From SG8-39 sp041558415 (GTDB lineage: Bacteria > Pseudomonadota > Gammaproteobacteria > Burkholderiales > SG8-39): a DNA stretch of 19,997 nucleotides. This document shows positions 14,270 to 19,997 of this stretch, in pieces; within the stretch, counting starts at the first letter, position 1; each line of letters opens with the position of its first letter. The translations under genes were made by a program, and so were the position numbers. The stretch lies in assembly GCA_041558415.1 (NCBI GenBank), contig JBFFEY010000057.1, forward strand, positions 1-19,997. The letters are read 5' to 3'. The notes beneath the pieces were generated by a model that saw only the letters and a list, made by a program, of their open reading frames with translations, searched no databases and was not told the origin of the DNA.

Positions 14270-16474
14270 ATGAAACTGCGGTTCCCGGCTGCCTTCTCTG
14301 CCGCCGCCAGCACGGCGGCGATCGTGGTGCCGACGCTCGTCGCGCTCACCTGCGGGTGGGACTACCGGCTCGCCGTGCTTTCGGGTGCCTTGCTGGCCGT
14401 CGCGTGCGCGAGCCTCGGCAGCCGCTGCCTGCCGGCGGGCGAGGCCGACGGCCGCGCTGCGCTGCAGCTGCAAGCCGGGCTCGCCGGCGTGCTGTTCTGC
14501 GTGTACGCGGCGGACTGGCTCGACTGGCGTCCGTTCGGTCTCGACGACGCCTTCGCCGGGCTGGCGCTCGGGCTCGGCGTTCTGTTGGCCGGGCCGGCGC
14601 GTCGCGTCCTGCGCGAGGCGGCGGGCGCACCGAACGCAGCGAGCGCGGTGCTGCAGCTGCTCGCAGCAGTGCCGGCGGGCGCGGCGCTGCTCGTTGCCGC
14701 CTTCACCGATGCGGACCCGGCGCAGGGGCAGGCGGGCTTCCTGCTCGTCGGCCTCGGCGGCTCGCTCGTGCTCGCCTGGCTCGGCACGCTGTTCGCCCTG
14801 CGCCGCGCCCTGCGCCGCACCGCGTTCGTCCTGTCGGCGCTCTCGGCGCTGGCGGGGTACGGCGTTCTCACCGTGCTGGACGACCCGCGGTCTTACGCGG
14901 GCGCGCTCGGCGCGCTCGCCGGCGCCCTGCCGCCGCTCGCGGCGCTCGCGCTGCATGCCTGGCGCAACCCGGCCGCCCGCGCGCACGCGCCGTGCGTCGA
15001 TACGCGCGCCCGCGGCGTCGTCGCGCTGTGCTTCGCGTTGCTGCTCGCCTTGGAGCCGTTAGTCTGGTGTGCCGCGGCGGGCGCGCTGGGGCTGTGGTGG
15101 TGGCGCTACTACCGGCGCGGGCGATCGCTTTTCGGCCCGCGCGAGGCGCTGCGCAGCGCGGATCGCCGCACCGCGCTCGCGTTTGCGCACGTCGCATCGG
15201 CCGCGATCCTGTTCGGTGCCGGCGGGCTGCTCTTCGTCGCCGCGGCCACCAATCTCACCGGTCCGATGCTGCTGGTGCGCCTCGGCGAGAGCGGCCTCTA
15301 CCGGGTTTCGGACCTGGCCTTCTCCGAGGCGCTGATGGCCGACCAGTACCTGTGGCGCGGCGAGCCGGCGCCGGCCGGGATGGCGGGCGCGGCGACGCCC
15401 GACCGCCTTGTCCGGCTGAAGCGGACCGCGCGCGACAAATGGAGCAGTGTCGACCGCCTGTCGGTGCGTGCGCGGGAGGCGCAACGGGGCGACGGCTACG
15501 GCCTGCAGCTGGCCGGGGATGGCCCGCAGGGATTGCGCATCGCGTACGTTCATCCGGGCTCCTCGGCCCACGCCGCCGGCCTGCGCCGCGGCGACGTCAT
15601 CTTCGCGATCGACGGCGAAGCGGTCCCTGCGCCGGATGCCGACTGGCGACCGCTGCACCGGCCGGGCCGACCGCTGCGGCTCGGCCTGCAGCGGCCCGAC
15701 GCCCCGCCGCGCGAGCTGACGATCAGCAGGGTGCGGTACAACGAACGCTCGGTGAGCCTGCACAAGGTCATCCATGCGGGCGGACGGCGCGTCGGCTACG
15801 TCCTGCTGCGCGACTTCGATGTCGGGGCCGTCTGGCAGTTCGGCGCCGCCGCGGAAGCGCTGCGCCGGCAGGGCATCGACGAGCTGGTGCTCGACCTGCG
15901 CTTGAATCCCGGTGGCGGCCTCGGGGTTGCGCGCGAGGTCGCCAGCGTCATCGGCGGGCGGCGCCTCGACGGCGCGACCTTCCTGCGGCTGGTGCACAAC
16001 GAGCGCTATCGCGACCGTGACGAGGAGGTCGCGTTCCGTGCGCCGGGGTGGGGTGGTCTCGCGCTGCCGCGGCTGTTCGTCATCACCTCGGCAAACAGCT
16101 GCTCGGCGAGCGAGGCGCTGATCAACGGGCTGGCGCCGCACATGACGGTCGTCACCGTCGGAACGACGACCTGCGGCAAACCGGCCGGGATGCACGTCGT
16201 CGACTACGGCGCGCTTTCCTACTGGGTCATCAGCTTCGGCGTGCGCAACGCGCGCGGCGAGGGCGACTACTTCGGCGGGCTGCGCCCGACCTGCGAGGCG
16301 GAGGACGACTTCGCCCACGCGCTCGGCGACCCGGCCGAGGCGAGCCTGGCGGCTGCGCTGCATTACATCGGCGAGGGGCGCTGTCCGGGGCGGGCGTCAT
16401 CGCGTCGGAAAAAACCTGCTCCGGGCGCCGTGGTGGTATTCCGGCGGACGATGTCGCGATCCGCGACAGAGTAA
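14270..16474 (+). CDS. Polytopic membrane S41 (tail-specific/CtpA-type) protease with PDZ domain
   Basis: A 734-residue protein. The first ~340 residues contain eight or more hydrophobic helices (for example FLLVGLGGSLVLAWLGTLFAL and ASAAILFGAGGLLFVAAATNL). A PDZ domain is at about 405-490 (VHPGSSAHAAGLRRGDVIFAIDG) and an S41 catalytic domain at about 500-690. The Ser-Lys dyad is S612 (NSCSASEAL) and K637 (TTTCGKPAG). The 25-residue spacing equals that in E. coli Prc (S452/K477), which supports an active enzyme. The long membrane domain fused to PDZ-S41 is unusual; most CtpA/Prc proteins have only a signal peptide. ATG 14270 has GGAGG six bases upstream, while ATG 14207 has none. It may work with the M48 protease upstream in envelope quality control (inference). 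Confidence 0.85.
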   Translation: MKLRFPAAFSAAASTAAIVVPTLVALTCGWDYRLAVLSGALLAVACASLGSRCLPAGEADGRAALQLQAGLAGVLFCVYAADWLDWRPFGLDDAFAGLALGLGVLLAGPARRVLREAAGAPNAASAVLQLLAAVPAGAALLVAAFTDADPAQGQAGFLLVGLGGSLVLAWLGTLFALRRALRRTAFVLSALSALAGYGVLTVLDDPRSYAGALGALAGALPPLAALALHAWRNPAARAHAPCVDTRARGVVALCFALLLALEPLVWCAAAGALGLWWWRYYRRGRSLFGPREALRSADRRTALAFAHVASAAILFGAGGLLFVAAATNLTGPMLLVRLGESGLYRVSDLAFSEALMADQYLWRGEPAPAGMAGAATPDRLVRLKRTARDKWSSVDRLSVRAREAQRGDGYGLQLAGDGPQGLRIAYVHPGSSAHAAGLRRGDVIFAIDGEAVPAPDADWRPLHRPGRPLRLGLQRPDAPPRELTISRVRYNERSVSLHKVIHAGGRRVGYVLLRDFDVGAVWQFGAAAEALRRQGIDELVLDLRLNPGGGLGVAREVASVIGGRRLDGATFLRLVHNERYRDRDEEVAFRAPGWGGLALPRLFVITSANSCSASEALINGLAPHMTVVTVGTTTCGKPAGMHVVDYGALSYWVISFGVRNARGEGDYFGGLRPTCEAEDDFAHALGDPAEASLAAALHYIGEGRCPGRASSRRKKPAPGAVVVFRRTMSRSATE

Positions 16475-16499
16475 ATTGCGTCGGCTTGACGCGCCTCAA

Positions 16500-16537
16500 C
16501 AACGGCCGTTGACCATATCGCGCTCGCGGCGTAGCAT
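16500..16537 (+). promoter_or_regulatory. Sigma70-type promoter with overlapping palindromic operator candidate
   Basis: TTGACC (16509-16514, five of six matches to the -35), a 17-base spacer and TAGCAT (16532-16537, four of six to the -10) put the start of transcription near 16544. A perfect 12-bp palindrome CAACGGCCGTTG (16500-16511) overlaps the -35, where a repressor would be expected to bind. It faces the structured leader and the unknown gene at 16735. Confidence 0.6.
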
Positions 16538-16543
16538 GGTTTT

Positions 16544-16640
16544 GCGCCGATTTGAACTCTGCTTGCGGGCGGGGGAGAAATCCCCGAACAGCTAAACGAG
16601 GCCTGAACCCGCTCTGGCGTTTGCCTCGGCGGGTTTTTTA
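16544..16640 (+). ncRNA. Structured leader or ~95-nt small RNA upstream of unknown genes
   Basis: Between the promoter and the T-run lies a hairpin of 5 bp with a GAAA tetraloop (GGGGA 16572-16576, GAAA, TCCCC 16581-16585), then an intrinsic terminator (16606-16639). CGAGGC (16597-16602) can also pair with GCCTCG (16623-16628), which lies inside the terminator loop and touches its 3' stem. This could form a pseudoknot-like fold or compete with the terminator. Either this is a stand-alone small RNA, or an attenuator/riboswitch-type leader for the gene at 16735. I could not match it to a named RNA family. Confidence 0.5.
16606..16639 (+). terminator. Intrinsic terminator within the leader
   Basis: AACCCGC (16606-16612) pairs with GCGGGTT (16629-16635), followed by a run of T to 16639: a 7-bp stem with a 16-base loop and a U-tract. 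It lies 62 bases after the predicted transcription start and 96 bases before the next gene start. Confidence 0.75.
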
Positions 16641-16734
16641 GTTTCAGGTCTGGCCCACCTCACGGGCCGGGGGGATTTGTATCCGGCTTGCGGCCCCCGC
16701 CGCTTCGGCAAAGCCGCTAAAGAGGAGATGCACC

Positions 16735-17493
16735 ATGTCCGACGTCATCCAGCTGCCGCGCGCGCGCAAGGCGCCGCGGCCCTCGGGCGCCAGGCCCGAT
16801 GTGCAGGACCTGTACCACCCCGTCGAGCACGCGATCCTGCGGCACTACCTCGGCCTCGCGCCGCTCGACTTCGACGATCCCGGCCTCTTCGCGGTGGAGC
16901 TCGCCGCGGACCGGGACGAGGACGACCCGCGCGAGGATCCCTGCGCGGCGATCCGGCTGCAGCGGGGGCTCGAGCCGCAACTGGCGGTCGAGAACGCCGT
17001 CGCGCGCATCTGCCTAAACGCCATCCAGGGCCGCCTGCCGCAGTGGGGCGTGTGCCGCGAGGACGGCGCGGTGCTCTTCGCGCGCCGCTACGAAAGGCGG
17101 CGCGGCGCGCCCGCCGAGCTCAAGCCCGTGTTCCTGTTCGAGATCAACTGGGCGGACTCCGGCCCCGGGTTTTCGTGGCCCGAGGCCTACCACGCGACGT
17201 TCCTGCCGGGCTACGGGCGCTGGGTGGTGACCGCCTCGGTCGACAGCCCCGACGTTCGGGGCTGCACCGAGTGGGCGATCGGCCACTTCGCCGGCCACCG
17301 CAAGCTTGCGCGCGCCTGCCGCGAGCTGATCGTGTCGCAATGGCGGGAGGCGCCAGGCGGCGACCCCGAGACCGGCTGGGCGTACCTGTTCAGCGAGGGC
17401 TACGTCTTGTCGAGAACCGCCTATCTGTGGCGCAGGGCGGCCTGGCCCGCGGCGCGCGTGCCGCGGGACGCGAGCGAGTACTTCGTCGACTGA
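16735..17493 (+). CDS. Hypothetical protein, unrecognised; first gene after structured leader
   Basis: A 252-residue soluble, acidic-then-aromatic protein. A basic N-terminus (SDVIQLPRARKAPR) is followed by DLYHPVEHAILRHYLGL and an acidic loop (AADRDEDDPREDP). The central part WADSGPGFSWPEAYHATFLPGYGRWVVTASVDSPD is rich in Trp, Tyr and His, followed by GCTEWAIGHF. There is no signal peptide, membrane helix or known catalytic motif. ATG 16735 follows AAAGAGGAG, a strong ribosome-binding site. The style of leader plus unknown gene recalls cargo genes of integrative elements, but no integrase, tra gene or att site is visible, so that is only a suspicion. Confidence 0.75.
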   Translation: MSDVIQLPRARKAPRPSGARPDVQDLYHPVEHAILRHYLGLAPLDFDDPGLFAVELAADRDEDDPREDPCAAIRLQRGLEPQLAVENAVARICLNAIQGRLPQWGVCREDGAVLFARRYERRRGAPAELKPVFLFEINWADSGPGFSWPEAYHATFLPGYGRWVVTASVDSPDVRGCTEWAIGHFAGHRKLARACRELIVSQWREAPGGDPETGWAYLFSEGYVLSRTAYLWRRAAWPAARVPRDASEYFVD

Positions 17494-17580
17494 GATCGAG
17501 CGGCTCGCGCTGCGGGCCACTCCCACACACACAATGCGTGCGCGGCCGGCCCCAGCGCCGGGCGCGCGAAAGGAGAAGAC

Positions 17581-17940
17581 ATGGGCTTCGAGAAATTCAT
17601 GGACAAGGTGCTGCGGCCGGGCAGCGGGGACGAGGACGCGGCCTCGGCGGGTCGGTCGGAGGAGGAAGGGGCACGCGAGCCCATGAGCGACGAGCAGTTC
17701 GAGCGGCACCTGGTCGAGCGCATGAACGCGCTGCTCGACGAGGCGGCCGAGCGCAAGGCGCTGCACGTCTTCGCCGACGTCGCGGCCTGGAAGCTCGCCG
17801 CGCTCGGCTACGGCTGCGGGCCGGCCGCGGTCGGCAACGTGCTGCGTCTCTTCGGCGGGTACCTGGAGAAGCTGGTCGAGGCCGAGCGCGCGCAACGCGA
17901 GGCGCAGGAGGCGAGGAAGGACGTGCGGCTGCCGAACTGA
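17581..17940 (+). CDS. Hypothetical protein, helical, unrecognised
   Basis: A 119-residue protein with an excellent AAAGGAGAAGAC ribosome-binding site before ATG 17581. The N-terminus MGFEKFMDKVL is amphipathic, then a disordered Gly/Ser/Glu-rich linker (about 13-38), then a helical body (about 39-113, with MSDEQFERHLVERMNALLDEA and FGGYLEKLVEAERAQREAQEA). It has one Cys in the middle and no membrane helix. It lies 87 bases after the unknown gene at 16735, on the same strand, and probably shares its control. Confidence 0.72.
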   Translation: MGFEKFMDKVLRPGSGDEDAASAGRSEEEGAREPMSDEQFERHLVERMNALLDEAAERKALHVFADVAAWKLAALGYGCGPAAVGNVLRLFGGYLEKLVEAERAQREAQEARKDVRLPN

Positions 17941-17979
17941 GCTCCCCCGGGGACGGCTTTCGGGCGCCCCCAAGGGTGC

Positions 17980-18171
17980 CTAGCGGCGCCTGCGCGACGG
18001 GAACCGGACGCGATCCGGCATCGCGCCCGGACCCTTGAACACTTCCTTTGCGTGCCACTCCAGGTATTCGCGGCCTGGGTTGTAAGCCTCGCGCTGCGGC
18101 ATCACGATGCCGCTGCCGTGGTAACCGAGCACCCGGTTGCGCGCTTCGTCGCCGCAGTTTGGAGCATCCAG
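17980..18171 (-). pseudogene. 3' fragment of an unrecognised gene, joined to the cpYpsA copy
   Basis: In a different minus-strand frame from the cpYpsA copy, 63 codons before TAG 17980-17982 read like genuine protein: LDAPNCGDEARNRVLGYHG, GIVMPQREAYNPGREYLEWH, AKEVFKGPGAMPDRVRF, ending in a basic tail. The balanced residue mix differs from the Arg/Ala/Pro-rich shadow frames nearby. No start codon with a ribosome-binding site is visible, and sequence upstream of about 18175 is cpYpsA. I read it as the 3' end of a second gene cut by the rearrangement that also truncated cpYpsA. The family is unknown. Confidence 0.45.
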
Positions 18172-18503
18172 TACGGGTCGTCGTGGGCGGGGTGGACGTG
18201 GAGGCAGTGCCGATCGAGCTGCTCCGCGCAGCGCCGGGTGTAGGCCGAGCCGCCGGTGAGCTGCGGTGATTTGGAGATGATCAGCGTCGCGTCACTGTCG
18301 CGCACGTTCCAGCGCGTGCGCTGCTCGTAGTCCTTCGAAGGCGTTTCGACGAGTTGGTAACGCGGCGGGATGCGGCCGTCCTCGGCCCGGCGGCCTTTCG
18401 GGCACCAGCCGCCGTGGGGGAGGCCGTGGTTTATCGCGAAGTCCAGCGCGGCTCGGTCGGCGCCTGTTTGGACACCGGAGACGATCCTATCGATGCGGGG
18501 CAT
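18102..18503 (-). CDS. cpYpsA / SLOG-fold protein, second copy with replaced C-terminus
   Basis: A 133-residue ORF from ATG 18503. Residues 1-107 (IVSGVQTGADRAALDFA, GGWCPKGRRAEDG, NVRDSDATLII, GGSAYTRRCAEQL, HVHPAHDD) are very close to the complete copy at 8199-8657, at DNA level too. After the shared HVHP..DD the complete copy continues with about 45 residues (a helix, TLNIAGPRAS, then YEYVSAVLERLF), while this one has 26 unrelated residues (PYWMLQTAATKRATGC and on). The break is at about 18176-18180. The missing C-terminal strand-helix unit should belong to the Rossmann-like core, so activity is doubtful. It is probably a truncated or chimeric pseudogene that still has an open frame. Confidence 0.7.
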   Translation of the reverse strand: MPRIDRIVSGVQTGADRAALDFAINHGLPHGGWCPKGRRAEDGRIPPRYQLVETPSKDYEQRTRWNVRDSDATLIISKSPQLTGGSAYTRRCAEQLDRHCLHVHPAHDDPYWMLQTAATKRATGCSVTTAAAS

Positions 18504-18517
18504 GGCGCAGATTCTGC

Positions 18518-18542
18518 CGGCGGCCGACGGCAGCGGCCGCCG
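18518..18542 (-). terminator. GC hairpin between the coiled-coil gene and the cpYpsA copy
   Basis: CGGCGGCC (18518-18525) pairs with GGCCGCCG (18535-18542) with a 9-base loop. It lies just after the stop of the coiled-coil gene on the minus strand, without a U-tract. Confidence 0.35.
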
Positions 18543-18582
18543 CTGACGCGTCCCGAACAGTTTGTTCGCCTGAGCAGGCCCG

Positions 18583-18792
18583 TCAGGCCGTCGTCTTGCG
18601 CTTCGCGCCCGGCCTCGCGCGCACGAGGTAGTCGAGGATCTCGCCTTGCATGCGCTCGATCTCCAGGCGGTAGCCGGAGCTGAGCGCAGCCCATTCCTCC
18701 GGGCGCGCGGTCTCGCGCAGCGCCTCGAGCAGGCGCTCGAGCTTCGCCACGCGGTCCCGGGCAGTGGCCAGTTCCTGATCGTCGCGGATCAT
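18583..18792 (-). CDS. Short coiled-coil protein downstream of hicBA
   Basis: A 69-residue, mostly helical protein (ELATARDRVAKLERLLEAL, then SGYRLEIERMQGEILDYLV). The pattern resembles the N-terminal coiled-coil part of some antitoxin-type regulators of the XRE group, here without a helix-turn-helix. ATG 18792 has GGAGG five bases upstream. It lies 67 bases after hicA on the same strand and may be a third member of the toxin-antitoxin locus (inference). Direct function is unknown. Confidence 0.65.
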   Translation of the reverse strand: MIRDDQELATARDRVAKLERLLEALRETARPEEWAALSSGYRLEIERMQGEILDYLVRARPGAKRKTTA

Positions 18793-18859
18793 GCGACCTC
18801 CAATATGCCACCAAGCGTGCCATCGTGCGGGTCAGCGACTCCCGCCCGTCCTGACGCCC

Positions 18860-19105
18860 CTATCGGCCGAACAGTCGCTCCACCAGCGCGTCGCGCTCGA
18901 TCCCGTGATGGGAGGCGACGTCGCTGAGAATGGCGGCGAGCGTGCCGATGCGAAGCGGGTCGTGGTTCGGGATGGTGATGTGGTGCTGCCTTGGTGTTTC
19001 GCAGGTCAGGCGGACGTGGCTGCCGGTTTGCCGCGTTGTGCGATAGCCGATTGCTGCGAGCGCCTTGACCAACCTTGCCCCGGAGACATCCCGGGGGAGC
19101 TTCAT
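18860..19105 (-). CDS. hicA: HicA-family mRNA interferase toxin
   Basis: An 81-residue protein with the HicA fold (double-stranded RNA-binding-like). SGARLVKALAAIGYRTTRQ is followed by TGSHVRL with catalytic H30, then HHITIPNHDPLRIGTLAAIL, the usual HicA signature. The toxin cleaves mRNA when free of HicB. Its ATG overlaps the antitoxin stop by four bases (ATGA at 19102-19105), so the two are translationally coupled, with the antitoxin first. Confidence 0.92.
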   Translation of the reverse strand: MKLPRDVSGARLVKALAAIGYRTTRQTGSHVRLTCETPRQHHITIPNHDPLRIGTLAAILSDVASHHGIERDALVERLFGR

Positions 19106-19308
19106 GCCGCGATGACCTCGTCGCGGACGAAATGCAGCCGGATCAGCTTCGGTGCATTGCCTTCGTCAAAGTGGCAGCGAACCGCGTCCCGCGCGCGATC
19201 GTGCAGCTCGGGCAGGGTGTCCGCCTCGGTGAAAATCGAATCGCCGACCGCGCGGGCGACGTACCCGCCCTCGGGTGCTTCCTCGACGACAAAGACGATC
19301 TCGCTCAT
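19102..19308 (-). CDS. hicB: HicB-family antitoxin, short form
   Basis: A 68-residue protein with the partial RNase-H-like HicB fold: FVVEEAPEGGYVARAVGDSIFTEADTLPELHDRARDAV, then HFDEG and a C-terminal strand. This is the short type (often mislabelled 2-oxoisovalerate dehydrogenase) that has no DNA-binding domain, so autorepression by it alone is unlikely. It precedes hicA with a four-base overlap and is divergent from eutB, 95 bases away. No clear Shine-Dalgarno sequence is seen close to ATG 19308; GGAGG lies farther upstream. Confidence 0.85.
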   Translation of the reverse strand: MSEIVFVVEEAPEGGYVARAVGDSIFTEADTLPELHDRARDAVRCHFDEGNAPKLIRLHFVRDEVIAA

Positions 19309-19403
19309 GGCGGGGGATGATACACCTCCGAAAGCCGAGCGCGGCGGCCCGGACGGGGCTGCAGCGCAGTGTCTCGCATGCGAACATACCCGCGCACCCG
19401 CCC

Positions 19404-19997
19404 ATGCCCTACGCCCACACCGTCGACAGCGTCACGCACCGGTTCCCCGACCTGAAGACGCTGCTCGCGCGCGCGACGCCGGTCCGTTCGGGCGATGCGC
19501 TCGCGGGGGTGGCGGCCGAAAGCGCCGAGGAGCGGATGGCGGCGAAGATGGCGCTCGCCGACCTGCCGCTGTCGGTGTTCGCGAAAGAGTCGGTCGTTCC
19601 GTACGAGGAAGACGACGTCACGCGGCTGATCCTCGATGCGCACGACCAGGGCGCGTTCGCGCCGGTCGCGTCGCTCACCGTGGGCGAGTTCCGCGAGTGG
19701 CTGCTCGCCGCCTCTGGCGAACAGGTCAGCGCGCTGGCGAAGGGCGTGACGCCGGAGATGGCGGCCGCGGTGTCGAAGCTCATGCGCAACCAGGACCTGG
19801 TGTCGGTGGCGCGCAAGTGCCGCGTGGTCACGCGCTTTCGCAACACCATCGGGCTGCCTGGGCGGCTGTCGGTGCGGCTGCAGCCCAACCACCCTACCGA
19901 CGATCCGCGCGGCATCGCGGCGTCGATCCTAGACGGGCTGCTCTACGGCTGCGGCGACGCGGTGATCGGGGTGAACCCGGCGGGGGACGGCTTATCC
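19404..19997 (+). CDS. eutB: Ethanolamine ammonia-lyase large subunit, N-terminal part (cut by window edge)
   Basis: The frame is open from ATG 19404 to the edge (198 codons). The sequence is diagnostic for EutB: VPYEEDDVTRLILDAHD, then NQDLVSVARKCRVVTRFRN and LQPNHPTDDPRGIAASILDG. EutB with EutC forms the adenosylcobalamin-dependent enzyme that turns ethanolamine into acetaldehyde and ammonia. The start matches the usual family N-terminus (MPYAHTV), although no ribosome-binding site is visible just upstream. eutC would be expected to the right, outside the window. Confidence 0.93.
   Translation, partial: MPYAHTVDSVTHRFPDLKTLLARATPVRSGDALAGVAAESAEERMAAKMALADLPLSVFAKESVVPYEEDDVTRLILDAHDQGAFAPVASLTVGEFREWLLAASGEQVSALAKGVTPEMAAAVSKLMRNQDLVSVARKCRVVTRFRNTIGLPGRLSVRLQPNHPTDDPRGIAASILDGLLYGCGDAVIGVNPAGDGLS

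Noticed and set aside
12697..14349. 550-codon minus-strand open frame opposite the M48 gene
   Set aside because: Antisense shadow; the plus strand carries HEIAH and a lipobox.
14356..16020. 554-codon plus-strand open frame inside the S41 gene
   Set aside because: Arg/Ala-rich alternate frame; the S41 frame has the catalytic dyad and PDZ motifs.
16597..16635. Classical H-type pseudoknot in the leader
   Set aside because: Both stems are possible, but there are no bases between the 3' strands, which makes a standard pseudoknot strained; I treat it only as possible alternative pairing.
16475..19400. A complete integrative element
   Set aside because: No integrase, relaxase, att repeats or tRNA is visible; the accessory look alone is not enough.
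1..19997. CRISPR arrays, tRNA or rRNA genes
   Set aside because: No regularly spaced repeats and no tRNA- or rRNA-like sequence were seen on reading both strands.

Overview
The window is GC-rich, densely packed DNA that looks like a chromosomal contig of a betaproteobacterium (Burkholderiales-like). This is inferred from base composition, gene types (DUF3147, GYD, cpYpsA/SLOG, SthA-like transhydrogenase, EutB) and abundant GGGGTC[A/T]GACCCC intergenic palindromes; no rRNA or other definitive marker is present. Both ends cut through genes: a flavoprotein monooxygenase on the left (minus strand) and eutB on the right (plus strand).

Left part (1-8200) is ordinary metabolic and housekeeping sequence. 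A minus-strand operon runs SDR dehydrogenase, M24 creatinase/prolidase-fold hydrolase, flavin monooxygenase. A plus-strand cluster follows: an internally deleted hotdog thioesterase, a GYD protein, a DUF3147 membrane protein and a response regulator with an uncommon N-terminal domain. Next come an alpha/beta hydrolase (minus), a secreted double rhodanese (plus), a small membrane protein (minus), a phospholipase/carboxylesterase (plus) and a FabG-like SDR (minus). Three intergenic gaps in 2.1-4.2 kb carry GGGGTC[A/T]GACCCC palindromes. In two of them the outer arms are inverted DnaA-box sequences (TTATCCACA).

Middle part (8200-16500) has a complete cpYpsA (SLOG-fold, 'putative molybdenum carrier') gene, two small hypothetical genes bracketed by an imperfect ~60-bp repeat, an orphan BMP-family lipoprotein, a SthA-like flavoprotein starting at TTG and lacking redox cysteines, an M48 lipoprotein metalloprotease, and a polytopic membrane protease with PDZ and S41 domains. 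The last two may form an envelope proteolysis pair.

Right part (16500-19400) looks accessory. A good sigma70-type promoter with an overlapping perfect palindrome precedes a structured leader (GNRA-capped hairpin plus intrinsic terminator), then two unrecognised genes with strong ribosome-binding sites. Next are a chimeric second copy of cpYpsA whose 3' end runs into another broken gene, a short coiled-coil protein, and a hicB-hicA toxin-antitoxin pair. A third cpYpsA trace (16 codons) lies after sthA, so this family has been copied and broken at least three times within 10 kb.

Most interesting for follow-up: the promoter/leader/terminator unit at 16500-16640 with its two unknown downstream genes, the DnaA-box palindromes, and the cpYpsA copies and chimeras. 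I see no CRISPR array, tRNA, rRNA, transposase or integrase.
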